The notes: generated from the letters alone by a model not told the origin. 7,602 nt of DNA from Gammaproteobacteria bacterium (GCA_013152045.1 JAADGZ010000224.1:1-7602); one strand, 5' to 3'; shown: positions 1 to 7,009, counted from the first letter of the stretch. Numbers and translations: made by a program.

Positions 1-173
1 TGAATGTGCTTCAAAATATCGCTTCGCCTGCTGCTTAAAGCCGTCCGCTCGTTTGGTGATAACCCATGATTATGACGGTGTGGCCTAACCTGGCTGTAAT
101 AACCAATGATGTAATCCAGCACCACCGTCTTATAATTCGTTTTCAGTTGATCAATTAACGTAAATTGTTCATC
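1..173 (-). pseudogene. IS3-family OrfB (DDE transposase), internally deleted and partial
   Basis: The frame that overlaps the end of the orfA remnant starts with DEQFTLIDQLKTNYK, which resembles the N-terminus of IS3 OrfB. It then passes at about 126-134 straight into VVLDYIIGYYSQVRPH and NHGLSPNERT, the C-terminal integrase-core segment (the YYxxxRPHxxNxGLSP pattern). A complete OrfB has about 280 residues, so roughly 200 central residues are lost while the reading frame is kept. The window ends inside the C-terminus. The product would lack most of the catalytic core and is inferred to be inactive. Confidence 0.7.
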
Positions 174-428
174 AAGGCGTCTGACATCAAGAGTGCGGCA
201 GCTTTTTTAGGATTTCTTTTTCCAGTTCGATTCGCTTAATGCGATTTTCTAACTCGCGTATTTTTCGTTGATTGGGCGTCATTGGCGTTGCTGTACCAAC
301 TTGACCGCCTGATCATTCTGCTTTTAGTTGCCGTACCCACTTGTCCATCGTGGACTTGCCCACGCCCATCGCCTGGGCAGCTTCTCTGACTGAGTAGTTT
401 TGATCAACAACATCAAAATCGGCAACCT
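155..428 (-). pseudogene. IS3-family OrfA (transposase HTH subunit), broken
   Basis: Reading leftwards from about 426, the minus strand gives [20 protein letters not shown] followed by [12 protein letters not shown], a typical IS3-family OrfA helix-turn-helix, then an in-frame TGA at 315-313. The frame continues as TPMTPNQRKIRELENRIKRI and LEKEILKK, the leucine-zipper-like part of OrfA. At 203-208 there are six T's (A6G on the coding strand). Staying in frame gives a premature stop. A shift of -1 gives KKAAALLMSD and the usual OrfA end, with TAA at 157-155. The usual start region is also damaged: the only upstream ATG (446-444) is one base out of frame. Full-length relatives have about 90-100 residues, so most of the length is present but it is interrupted at three points. 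It is judged a pseudogene from these interruptions. Confidence 0.75.
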
Positions 429-530
429 TTCAATCACCTCAATCATACACCGTGAACTACTATGAAATATTATTTTAAAATAAAGTCAGATTCATACGTC
501 GAAGCCATACTAAAAGCAACCTATCTTGCC

Positions 531-536
531 TATACT
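531..536 (+). promoter_or_regulatory. Possible -10 hexamer for prsT
   Basis: TATACT matches the sigma-70 -10 consensus at five of six positions and lies about 100 bp before the prsT start. At 17-bp spacing the -35 position (508-513) reads TACTAA, a poor match. If used, the promoter would be weak or need an activator. This is a tentative call based on one hexamer. Confidence 0.25.
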
Positions 537-537
537 T

Positions 538-578
538 GTAGCCGGCGCACACGGCTCAACAAGCCATTAAGCCGCTAC
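538..578 (+). promoter_or_regulatory. Imperfect hairpin in the prsT leader
   Basis: GTAGC (538-542) plus GGC (544-546) pairs with GCC (571-573) plus GCTAC (574-578), giving eight pairs with one bulged C. Inside the loop, GGCT (553-556) can pair with AGCC (562-565). A competing pairing of AGCCG (540-544) with CGGCT (552-556) is also possible. No T-run follows, so it is not an intrinsic terminator. Its role is unknown: it could be a structured 5' leader or a remnant of a mobile-element end. Confidence 0.35.
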
Positions 579-622
579 TGACGACCGTATTACATCCACA
601 TGAGTAGCAAAAAACATCATCA

Positions 623-627
623 AAGGA
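623..627 (+). promoter_or_regulatory. prsT ribosome binding site
   Basis: AAGGA lies 6 nt before the ATG at 634 and 15 nt before the alternative ATG at 643, so it supports the first ATG as the start. Confidence 0.7.
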
Positions 628-633
628 AAAAGC

Positions 634-3474
634 ATGTCAAATATGAGCAAGTTTAGCCAGGTTATCAGCCTCTATCTACTTACTATTGCTTTCCTGACCA
701 TCACTGCATGCGGACAGGATTTAAGTGAGCAACAAATCCTCGATAAAGCAAAAAACCATCTGGACGAAGGCAGCCCAAAATCTGCCTCAATCGAGCTACG
801 CAACGTATTACAAAAAAACAATAAAAATGCTGAAGCACGTTTTTTACTGGGCAGCATCAGCCTCAGCATTGGTGACTTCGCAACAGCTGAAAAGGAATTC
901 GGCCGGGCAACACTCGCCGGCTGGGACCCGCAGCAAATCCAACCCAAACTCGCCAGCATATTCATCGCCACAGGGAAATACCAAAAGCTACTCGATGAAA
1001 TCATAAACCAGGATGACTGGTCCGCCAAAACCCGCGCAAATATTGCCGCTCAACGCGCGATGGCCGAGGCGAGCCTGGGCAACCCCGAGCTGGCAAAATC
1101 TTCGCTTAACGAAGCCAGAGGCTATAAAGCTGATGCTTTTCATGTGTTTAAAACAACGGTCATATTCCAGCTCGCCGGTCTACAGGAAGGTGATGTTGCA
1201 AAAACGCTGGAGCTAGCACTATCCCATTACCCGGATGATACAGAACTCCTGTTACTGCTTGCCATCCACAACACCCAGATCAACAAGCTCGACGCTGCCG
1301 CCGACGCCTACAAAAGAATCATCGGCAGTCAACCCGCTAATTTAATATCCGCCAATGCTCACAAGGCTCGCATCGGCCTTGCTCGCCTGCAAATCACCGA
1401 AAACAATCTGGACGAAGCGGTAACGACTCTGGCACCGCTGTTAAAAAGAAATGACAACGACCCTGAAGCCAATTTTCTTAGAGGATTAATCAGCTTCAGC
1501 AAAAAGGACTATGGTCAGGCCGAAGAGCACATACGCAAGTTACTGACCATTATGCCCGACCACGTTCCATCACATCAGTTAATGGGCAAGATAAAATTTG
1601 CATTAAAAGAATTCGAACAAGCCTCTCACCACCTGTCGCAATACTTGAAGGTGGTTCCCGGGAACAAGTCTGCCCGCATATTATTAACCCAAAGCTACAT
1701 CGTATTAAAAGAACCCGAGCAGGCGCGTTCAGCGTTACAACCTCTGCTCACCTCTAATCCGAATAAAACGATTCCCCTGTCACTATTGAGCCAGATAGCG
1801 TTTATTCAAGGCGATATCAACACGGGTATTAGAGCACTGAAAAAGGCAATAAAACACGTACCGGACAATGTCGCACTACAGAAACAACTGGCTAAAGCCT
1901 ACATCACGACGGGCGATACAAGACATGCACTAAAAATACTAAATAAACTTTTATCGTCAAAGATCGACACGGAAGAAGTCCAGAAACTGATCATCTCGAC
2001 TCACTTGAAAGCCGGCAATATAAATAATGCAATCAAGGTCGCTCTCAATATGCTGGAAACCGACCCGGAAAATGCTGAGATCATTACCATGAACGGTTCT
2101 CTACAGGCAGCAAACAATAATCCACAGCAGGCGAGAAAATATTTTAACGATGCTCTACAGCGGCACGAGAACCTGCCCGCTGCAACCATCGGACTGGCCC
2201 GCCTGGAAACCAAAGAAGACAAACTCGAGCAAGCCATCGTTCTTTACACAAAACTCACCGAATCCAACCAGGGCGGCATAATCCCCATGCTGGCGCTCGC
2301 TGAGCTAGCCGAAAAACAAAAACGCAACAATGACATGCTGTCCTGGCTGGAAAAGACCCGTACCGCCGCACCACAAGATTTAAAATCTCGCATGATCCTC
2401 GCCAACTACTATTTGCACAATTCACAACCCGGTAAAGCAAATATATACGTACAGGAAGCATTAGTATTTGCTCCTGAGCACCCCGAACTGCTGGCGCTAC
2501 AAGGCAAAATATTAATAAGCCAGAAACGCTACCATGACGCACTGCCATCCCTGAAAAAACTGGCACAAAAACACCCGGACTCTACAACTGCACAGCTACT
2601 GCTTGGCGAAACTCTGTTACGCCTGGGTAAAATGACAGAAGCACGAAAAACTCTGCAAGCAGCGCTAAAAACACAGCCAGACAGCCCACTTGCCACGCTG
2701 TTATTGGCCGAAACAGAATTTGAGGCTGGCAACTATGACCATAGCCTGAAATACGCGAAAAAACTACAACGCCTGCAACCTGAAATTTTTTCCGGTTACA
2801 TACTCGAAGGCAACGCGTGGATGGCCAAGAAAATTTATTACCGTGCCCGCCGGGCCTATACCAGCGCATGGCAACGACAGCAAACTGCGGATATGGCCAA
2901 AAGGCTGTACCTGGCGTCAAAACATATTGTTACATTCGATGAAGCGATCAAACCATTACTTTCATGGTTGCAACAGCACCCCGATGACTACACCACACGT
3001 TTATTCCTGGCCTCCCTTTACCAGACCGAAAAGCAGGATGCGCGCGCTATCAAGCAATACGAAATCATCCTTAAACAAGCGCCCGATGACAGCACCACAC
3101 TCAACAACCTTGCCTGGTATTACGCCCTGCAGAACAAGCCGGAAGCACTGGATCTCGCCGAACAGGCGTACCGTTCAGCCCCGGAAAATGCGGGCATTCA
3201 GGACACCTATGGCTGGATTCTGACACAACAGGGGCAGCCCGAAAAAGGTTTGCGCCTGATCAAACAGGCGATGCAAACCTTTCCCGATAACCCGGACGTA
3301 CGCTATCACCATGCCAGCGCATTAATTAAATCGGGTGACCACGTTCAGGGAAGCAAGCTACTACAAGAACTACTGAATCAAAAGAGACCTTTTGAAGGAA
3401 GAGAACAGGCGAAACAACTGCTGCAAAAGACCACACAGCAAATATCTCACGATGCGGCGGACACGAAAGAATAA
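634..3474 (+). CDS. prsT: XrtA/PEP-CTERM system TPR-repeat lipoprotein PrsT
   Basis: This 946-residue protein is probably the TPR lipoprotein that accompanies exosortase A systems (PrsT family, usually about 900 residues); its exact partner is not known. Residues 1-26 form a lipoprotein signal with a hydrophobic core and the lipobox ITAC, Cys26 being the lipidated residue. The following Gly-Gln, with no Asp at +2, suggests an outer-membrane anchor. The rest consists of degenerate 34-residue TPR helix pairs, for example around residues 66-96, 275-345 and 570-690. The C-terminal repeats carry the well-kept LNNLAWYY (823-830) and DTYGWIL (857-863) motifs typical of PrsT. There is no PEP-CTERM sorting tail. 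The gene stands alone on the plus strand and converges with the deacetylase gene, with 7 bp between stops. A good SD supports the ATG at 634. Family assignment rests on length, lipobox, repeats and neighbours. Confidence 0.88.
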   Translation: MSNMSKFSQVISLYLLTIAFLTITACGQDLSEQQILDKAKNHLDEGSPKSASIELRNVLQKNNKNAEARFLLGSISLSIGDFATAEKEFGRATLAGWDPQQIQPKLASIFIATGKYQKLLDEIINQDDWSAKTRANIAAQRAMAEASLGNPELAKSSLNEARGYKADAFHVFKTTVIFQLAGLQEGDVAKTLELALSHYPDDTELLLLLAIHNTQINKLDAAADAYKRIIGSQPANLISANAHKARIGLARLQITENNLDEAVTTLAPLLKRNDNDPEANFLRGLISFSKKDYGQAEEHIRKLLTIMPDHVPSHQLMGKIKFALKEFEQASHHLSQYLKVVPGNKSARILLTQSYIVLKEPEQARSALQPLLTSNPNKTIPLSLLSQIAFIQGDINTGIRALKKAIKHVPDNVALQKQLAKAYITTGDTRHALKILNKLLSSKIDTEEVQKLIISTHLKAGNINNAIKVALNMLETDPENAEIITMNGSLQAANNNPQQARKYFNDALQRHENLPAATIGLARLETKEDKLEQAIVLYTKLTESNQGGIIPMLALAELAEKQKRNNDMLSWLEKTRTAAPQDLKSRMILANYYLHNSQPGKANIYVQEALVFAPEHPELLALQGKILISQKRYHDALPSLKKLAQKHPDSTTAQLLLGETLLRLGKMTEARKTLQAALKTQPDSPLATLLLAETEFEAGNYDHSLKYAKKLQRLQPEIFSGYILEGNAWMAKKIYYRARRAYTSAWQRQQTADMAKRLYLASKHIVTFDEAIKPLLSWLQQHPDDYTTRLFLASLYQTEKQDARAIKQYEIILKQAPDDSTTLNNLAWYYALQNKPEALDLAEQAYRSAPENAGIQDTYGWILTQQGQPEKGLRLIKQAMQTFPDNPDVRYHHASALIKSGDHVQGSKLLQELLNQKRPFEGREQAKQLLQKTTQQISHDAADTKE

Positions 3475-3481
3475 AGGCGAG

Positions 3482-4327
3482 CTATAGCAGCCCCTGGCGC
3501 TGCAACACTTTTTCAACCGTGGTGAACTGAAAATCCGATGCCAGTTTACGTAACCTGGTTTCACATTTATCCAGATTATTATAATGCCTGAAGCGTGAAA
3601 ACCAGCTCGCGGATATACGCGGCTGCTCCGGATCAATTTCCCAGGGGTGCAGATAGAAAATGAACGGTTGCTGCCTGCGATTTATCTGTCGCAAGCCGGC
3701 ATGACTCAACCAGTATGGATAAAGTCGAAAATAACCACCACCAGCGATAGGCAGCCGGTAGCCCATGAACCGCGCGGTAGACAGGGGAAACTCAACCAGC
3801 TTATGACCCGCCGGGGTTTCTAAAACATGAGGAAGCTCGAGACTATCCGGTATGCCATAACGATCATGGCGAACCGGAAAGATACTTGAATCATAATCAA
3901 AGCCAGCTTCAGCCAGAATATCCAACGCCCACAGCGAACGATTGGTAATCGAGTAGCTGGCCGCCCGGTAACCTCGAACAGGTTGCTGAACAATGTCCTC
4001 CAGGAGACTTTTTGCTCGCACCGTTTCCTGCTGAAACACCTCTGGCGTCTGGTTATATACCAGTTGATGACTATAACCATGACAGGCGACTTCATGTCCT
4101 CGTCTGGCGATCTCAAGAATTAATTCTCGCGTTCTTTCCGCCACCCAACCCAGCACAAAAAACGTCGCCTTGATCTGGCGCTCATCAAACAGATCCAGCA
4201 GCTTATGTGTATTTTGCTCTACGCGCAGGCTGTGCCTGCCCCACTCATGCGGGGCGATACTATCGGCAAAGGCCGACACCTGAAAATAATCTTCGACATC
4301 AACGGTCAGTGCATTTTGAATAGACAC
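3482..4327 (-). CDS. XrtA-system polysaccharide deacetylase (NodB-type fold, DUF3473)
   Basis: This is a 281-residue member of carbohydrate esterase family 4 of the type tied to PEP-CTERM loci, expected to remove acetyl groups from the exopolysaccharide. It opens with TVDVEDYFQVSAF (residues 8-20), the acidic motif equivalent to TFDD of NodB. Next come ATFFVLGW (54-61) and the metal-binding HGYSH (His83, His87), then RGYRAASYSI (118-127) and, near the end, the YLHPWEID block (225-232) that marks the DUF3473 region. No signal peptide is encoded in this frame. The start is GTG at 4327-4325; an in-frame TGA at 4333-4331 excludes a longer form. A GAGG ends only 1 nt before the GTG, which suggests translation is coupled to upstream reading. 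It is the last gene of the minus-strand set, 70 bp after the kinase. In many relatives an outer-membrane protein and an ATPase gene lie between these two. Confidence 0.88.
   Translation of the reverse strand: MSIQNALTVDVEDYFQVSAFADSIAPHEWGRHSLRVEQNTHKLLDLFDERQIKATFFVLGWVAERTRELILEIARRGHEVACHGYSHQLVYNQTPEVFQQETVRAKSLLEDIVQQPVRGYRAASYSITNRSLWALDILAEAGFDYDSSIFPVRHDRYGIPDSLELPHVLETPAGHKLVEFPLSTARFMGYRLPIAGGGYFRLYPYWLSHAGLRQINRRQQPFIFYLHPWEIDPEQPRISASWFSRFRHYNNLDKCETRLRKLASDFQFTTVEKVLQRQGLL
3487..3513 (+). terminator. Weak terminator-like hairpin for prsT inside the 3' end of the deacetylase gene
   Basis: GCAGC (3487-3491) pairs with GCTGC (3499-3503) around a 7-nt loop. A run of five T's follows at 3509-3513, after a 5-nt gap. 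The stem is short and the T-run is displaced, so this is only a candidate. It is the only such structure I see just after the prsT stop, and it lies within the oppositely oriented gene. Confidence 0.22.
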
Positions 4328-4330
4328 GCC

Positions 4331-4393
4331 TCATAAACCACTATTGGCAAACAACAATAATATCAGCACCTGAAGCGACCGCTTGCACACCAT
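4331..4393 (-). CDS. 20-codon signal-peptide-like open frame (leader or deletion scar)
   Basis: The frame starts with ATG 4 nt after the kinase stop and encodes MVCKRSLQVLILLLFANSGL before TGA. It has a basic N-terminus, a hydrophobic core of about ten residues (LQVLILLLFA) and a small polar end, as in a Sec signal peptide, but no mature protein follows. The TGA lies in the same frame as the deacetylase, one codon (GGC) before its GTG start. It may be the left-over start of a lost secreted-protein gene, since an outer-membrane protein gene usually follows the kinase in this locus type. Alternatively it may be a coupling leader that carries ribosomes to the deacetylase start. No convincing separate SD is seen. 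Expression is unproven. Confidence 0.4.
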   Translation of the reverse strand: MVCKRSLQVLILLLFANSGL

Positions 4394-4397
4394 CTCA

Positions 4398-5291
4398 TTA
4401 AGCATCGTCAGCATAGTACCCATAATAATAGTTACCGCGACCGAATAGACCTTCAGTCTTATTCAGCACCAGCCCTATTGCCTGCTCTTTCGGTAACATC
4501 TGCAAAGCTTCTTCAACCAGCGCCTGCGGTGTTTTTCCGGCCTCGATAATAAAAACGACCTGACCGACCAGCCCTGCCAGAATTTGAGTCTGTGGTGTCG
4601 GCAGCAACGGCGGGCCATCAAAAATAATAATGCGATCACTGTACCGCCCGGCAATTTCATCCACCAGTTCAGACATGCGCTGGCTGGCAAGCAACTCGGT
4701 GTAATACTCGTTTTGCTTGCCAGCGGATACCATGCGAAAATTGGGAATATCGGTTTGCAACAATACGTCGCCAATATGCAACTCATCATTTTCCAGCACA
4801 TCGACCAGTCCACAGACATTCTCCAGACCCAGCATTCGACTGACACCCTGCTTGGCCACATCACAATCCACCAGCAACACGGTGTTATCCATTTCCAGCG
4901 ATATCGATAGCGCCAGGTTCACCGAGGTATAACTTTTTCCCTCACCCGGTACCGAACTGGTGACGAGGATAAGATTACCGCGCTCGACCATCGCCTTGTT
5001 GCGACCACAGGCATTGGAGACCAGAGGACGTTTGATTCGCCTGTAGTCATCCTGGATGTCCCGGCCAAGATTACTGCCCGGTACAAGCATATCAGCCGCC
5101 AGTAGTCTGTCTAATACTTTAATTTTTTTGCCACTTTCACCCGATGCTTTTTTATCCGGACTCACTTTATCCGCCTGCTTATCTGACACCATTTTGGCCG
5201 CTGTTGAAGTGTTTGCCGCATTGCTATCACTGGCATCAACCAGTTGTGTGATCGTTGTTGCTGGCACCGGCTTCTTGCCTTCCACACTCAT
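4398..5291 (-). CDS. XrtA-associated tyrosine autokinase (BY-kinase)
   Basis: This 297-residue cytoplasmic bacterial tyrosine kinase is expected to work with the Wzz partner encoded just upstream, its phosphorylation cycle controlling polymer length and export. Residues 1-56 are a Lys/Ser/Asp-rich, probably disordered stretch. A conserved IQDDYRRIKRPL segment (79-90) leads into the MinD/Mrp-like ATPase. Walker A is SSVPGEGKS (112-120, Lys119), Walker A' is VLLVDCD (138-144, Asp142 and Asp144), and Walker B is IIIFDGPP (221-228, Asp225). The C-terminus carries a tyrosine cluster, NYYYGYY (287-293), the expected autophosphorylation site. The ATG overlaps the stop of the Wzz gene by ATGA, and AAGGAG lies 9 nt upstream, inside that gene, so the two are translationally coupled. 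The separate kinase and Wzz polypeptides follow the arrangement found in XrtA loci and Gram-positives, not the fused Wzc form. Confidence 0.9.
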   Translation of the reverse strand: MSVEGKKPVPATTITQLVDASDSNAANTSTAAKMVSDKQADKVSPDKKASGESGKKIKVLDRLLAADMLVPGSNLGRDIQDDYRRIKRPLVSNACGRNKAMVERGNLILVTSSVPGEGKSYTSVNLALSISLEMDNTVLLVDCDVAKQGVSRMLGLENVCGLVDVLENDELHIGDVLLQTDIPNFRMVSAGKQNEYYTELLASQRMSELVDEIAGRYSDRIIIFDGPPLLPTPQTQILAGLVGQVVFIIEAGKTPQALVEEALQMLPKEQAIGLVLNKTEGLFGRGNYYYGYYADDA

Positions 5292-6862
5292 ATCATTGCA
5301 CTCCTTGAGGCAATATAAGCATTAACTATTTCACTGCCTGTCTCATTAAAAAACATCGCCGCCCCGTATGTAATTATCAACAAGGAAAAAACAGCCAGAA
5401 AACCCGCCAACTGCAACCGCCGTTTAAATTTGTGTTCAGGTTTCAGATATAGACTAACCGAGCCCAGCAGCGGAAAGCCAATTTTATCCCTGACCTGGCT
5501 GGTATCAATGAGCGTGGGCCGTAGCATATATCTGAAAAAACCCCAGCCCAGGCCGGCAGCAATCGCTAGCAAAAAAACACCGGTAAGGTAAAGTAAACGA
5601 TTGGGGCCGATTGGTTTCGTCGGTACTCGTGGCGGATCGATTATGCGAAATTTAATATTACTGCCACTTTGCCCGATGGCCTGTGTCAGTCGAGCAGACT
5701 CTCTTCGTGTCACAAGACTGAGATAACGTTCCCGCGTAATTTCATAGTCACGATTCAGCTTTGCGAGCCCGGCCTCAACGCCCGGTAACACATCAACTTC
5801 TTGCTTAAGTGCCTGCACAGTATTCTCCTGCTCCAGGACCTGGATTTTTATCGTTTCCACGTCAACACTGGCTTTATGAATCTCGGCTTTCAAATCCTGA
5901 TACACAGGGTTGAATTCAACCAGATCACCACTACCAGCACCGACATATTCTTCGCTGGCAGCATTATCACTCGCGACTAATTCGGCAATAGTCTCTCTCA
6001 AGGCCTTAACATCCGGGTGCCGCTCTTTATACCGAGTGAGCAATTGCTCAAGTTGCTCACGGTACCTGCGTAATTTCACAAGTTTTGGCGCACCATAACT
6101 GCCGCTACCAAGCAAGGGGGTCTCGCCTTCCAGTTGTTTCAGCATGGCTGAATACCTTCTTTTTCCCAGCCGTAGCTGGGAACGAAGATTGCTCAGCTTT
6201 GCTTCTTCACGTTGCAGACGCGTGTAATAACCGCCTTTTTCATCCGGCATGAAACCCACATTTACGCGCTTGAACTTCGCCAGTTTCTGCTCGGCCATGG
6301 TTAAGCGACTCTCATATTCATTAATCTGCTGATCAAGAAACTGTTGCGCAATCGCGGTATCCGAGCGCGCTGAATCCAGCGTATTTTCGATCAGCGTGTT
6401 GAGCAACTTGGAGACAACTTGATAAACCAGTTCCGGCGATTTACCCTCATAACTCAATTCATAGATGTTGCTGCCGCCTCGACGCTTGCCACTCAGCTTC
6501 AACTTGATCGATTTACTCAATTCGCGTATCTGCCGATCTAACGCGTCCGGGTTATCTATCTCCAGATCCATGTCTGTATGCTTAATAACGTCTTTCAGGT
6601 TTTTCCGGCTTAGCAGAACCCGGGACATGATGTTGATTCCCGCTTCTTCTGTATCAGACTCAACAGACAAACCTTTCAGCAACGGCTTCATCACTGAAGT
6701 TGTATCAACCAGCACCACCGCCTGCGCAGCATACTGGTTTGGTAAGGTATAAACGACTGCCCACCCGATTATCGCAACAACACAGGCTATCGCCAGCGCC
6801 GCCCACCGGTATTGCCAGACGCCATGCAAATAACTGTACAATAGTATTAACTGATCCCGCAT
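5288..6862 (-). CDS. XrtA-system polysaccharide chain-length determinant (Wzz/GNVR family)
   Basis: This 524-residue inner-membrane polysaccharide co-polymerase is expected to set the length of the exopolysaccharide and to activate the kinase encoded next. It has a Wzz domain with a first membrane helix at about 20-40, followed by a large periplasmic part rich in coiled-coil sequence (about 165-300 and 320-395). The GNVR-like segment RERYLSLVTRRESARL (377-392) and the proline-rich DPPRVPTKPIGP (409-420) precede membrane helix two (about 422-443). A third hydrophobic helix lies at about 483-504, as is usual in the PEP-CTERM subfamily. The ATG at 6862 fits the family N-terminus, although GAGG ends only 2 nt before it. 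It follows prsR on the same strand after 204 bp and overlaps the kinase gene by 4 bp. The export lipoprotein and initiating sugar transferase genes that often precede it are not between prsR and this gene. Confidence 0.9.
   Translation of the reverse strand: MRDQLILLYSYLHGVWQYRWAALAIACVVAIIGWAVVYTLPNQYAAQAVVLVDTTSVMKPLLKGLSVESDTEEAGINIMSRVLLSRKNLKDVIKHTDMDLEIDNPDALDRQIRELSKSIKLKLSGKRRGGSNIYELSYEGKSPELVYQVVSKLLNTLIENTLDSARSDTAIAQQFLDQQINEYESRLTMAEQKLAKFKRVNVGFMPDEKGGYYTRLQREEAKLSNLRSQLRLGKRRYSAMLKQLEGETPLLGSGSYGAPKLVKLRRYREQLEQLLTRYKERHPDVKALRETIAELVASDNAASEEYVGAGSGDLVEFNPVYQDLKAEIHKASVDVETIKIQVLEQENTVQALKQEVDVLPGVEAGLAKLNRDYEITRERYLSLVTRRESARLTQAIGQSGSNIKFRIIDPPRVPTKPIGPNRLLYLTGVFLLAIAAGLGWGFFRYMLRPTLIDTSQVRDKIGFPLLGSVSLYLKPEHKFKRRLQLAGFLAVFSLLIITYGAAMFFNETGSEIVNAYIASRSAMI
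5301..5306 (-). promoter_or_regulatory. Ribosome binding site of the tyrosine kinase, inside the Wzz gene
   Basis: AAGGAG on the minus strand ends 9 nt before the ATG at 5291. It lies within the last codons of the upstream gene, and together with the ATGA overlap it supports coupled translation and the chosen start. Confidence 0.75.
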
Positions 6863-6939
6863 TTCCTCATCACTCTAATAAATAATCTTAAACACCACTG
6901 AATATATCAGCGCTACCTGAGCGGCCGGTAAACCCGACC

Positions 6940-6969
6940 AATATTCAGGCTGCTTTTCACAAACGTCAA
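6940..6969 (-). promoter_or_regulatory. Candidate sigma-70 promoter for the Wzz-kinase-deacetylase genes
   Basis: TTGACG (6969-6964, five of six matches to the -35 box) is separated by 18 bp from AATATT (6945-6940, four of six to the -10 box). It lies about 80 bp before the Wzz start codon. A competing -10, TAGAAT, sits at 6986-6981. No start site is known, so this is tentative. Confidence 0.35.
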
Positions 6970-6980
6970 TCTAAAGAGGT

Positions 6981-7009
6981 ATTCTAGTTTATATACACAA
7001 AAATACTTC
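6981..7009 (-). promoter_or_regulatory. Alternative -10 box with a poor -35, overlapping a repeated heptamer
   Basis: TAGAAT (6986-6981) matches the -10 consensus at five of six positions. The position 17 bp upstream reads GAAGTA, a poor -35, and lies within one copy of the AGAAGTA repeat. Such an arrangement would fit an activator-dependent promoter, but the support is only pattern-based. Confidence 0.22.

Larger units (their letters stand above)
1..446 (-). mobile_element. Degenerate IS3-family insertion sequence remnant
   Basis: Both transposase frames of an IS3-family element can be recognised on the minus strand, but neither is intact. The orfA-like part carries a helix-turn-helix sequence and a basic coiled region. 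The orfB-like part has its first residues joined directly to the C-terminal piece of the integrase domain, so most of orfB, including at least two of the DDE residues, is missing. The remnant continues beyond the left window edge. No terminal inverted repeat or target duplication could be recognised, so the right boundary near 446 is only where recognisable coding similarity and an ATG end. It is inferred to be a dead element that cannot move by itself. Confidence 0.75.
447..633 (+). other. Intergenic region between the IS remnant and prsT
   Basis: No gene is seen here. From left to right it holds an AT-rich stretch with a perfect 14-bp palindrome (470-483), a TATACT hexamer (531-536), an imperfect hairpin (538-578) and the prsT ribosome binding site (623-627). 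No sigma-54 element of the TGGCAC-N5-TTGC type was found; the TTGC at 526-529 has AGCAAC, without the essential GG, at the -24 position. Confidence 0.6.

Noticed and set aside
515..529. Sigma-54 promoter for prsT (expected if PrsR controls it)
   Set aside because: TTGC is present at 526-529, but the -24 element reads AGCAAC and lacks the essential GG.
2255..2566. Open frames on the strand opposite prsT (also near 672-1028, 2001-2237 and 2582-2920)
   Set aside because: They have no recognisable domains and no supported start sites, and lie wholly inside a convincing TPR gene in another frame.
634..3474. PEP-CTERM sorting signal on PrsT or another protein in the window
   Set aside because: No Pro-Glu-Pro motif followed by a membrane helix and a basic tail is present in any real gene here; PrsT ends in a hydrophilic tail.
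634..3474. DNA-level tandem repeats or a CRISPR array
   Set aside because: The repetition is the degenerate protein-level TPR pattern; no regularly spaced identical DNA repeats were seen.
4584..4910. Open frame antisense to the tyrosine kinase gene
   Set aside because: It is a shadow of the kinase coding sequence; the translation shows no family features.
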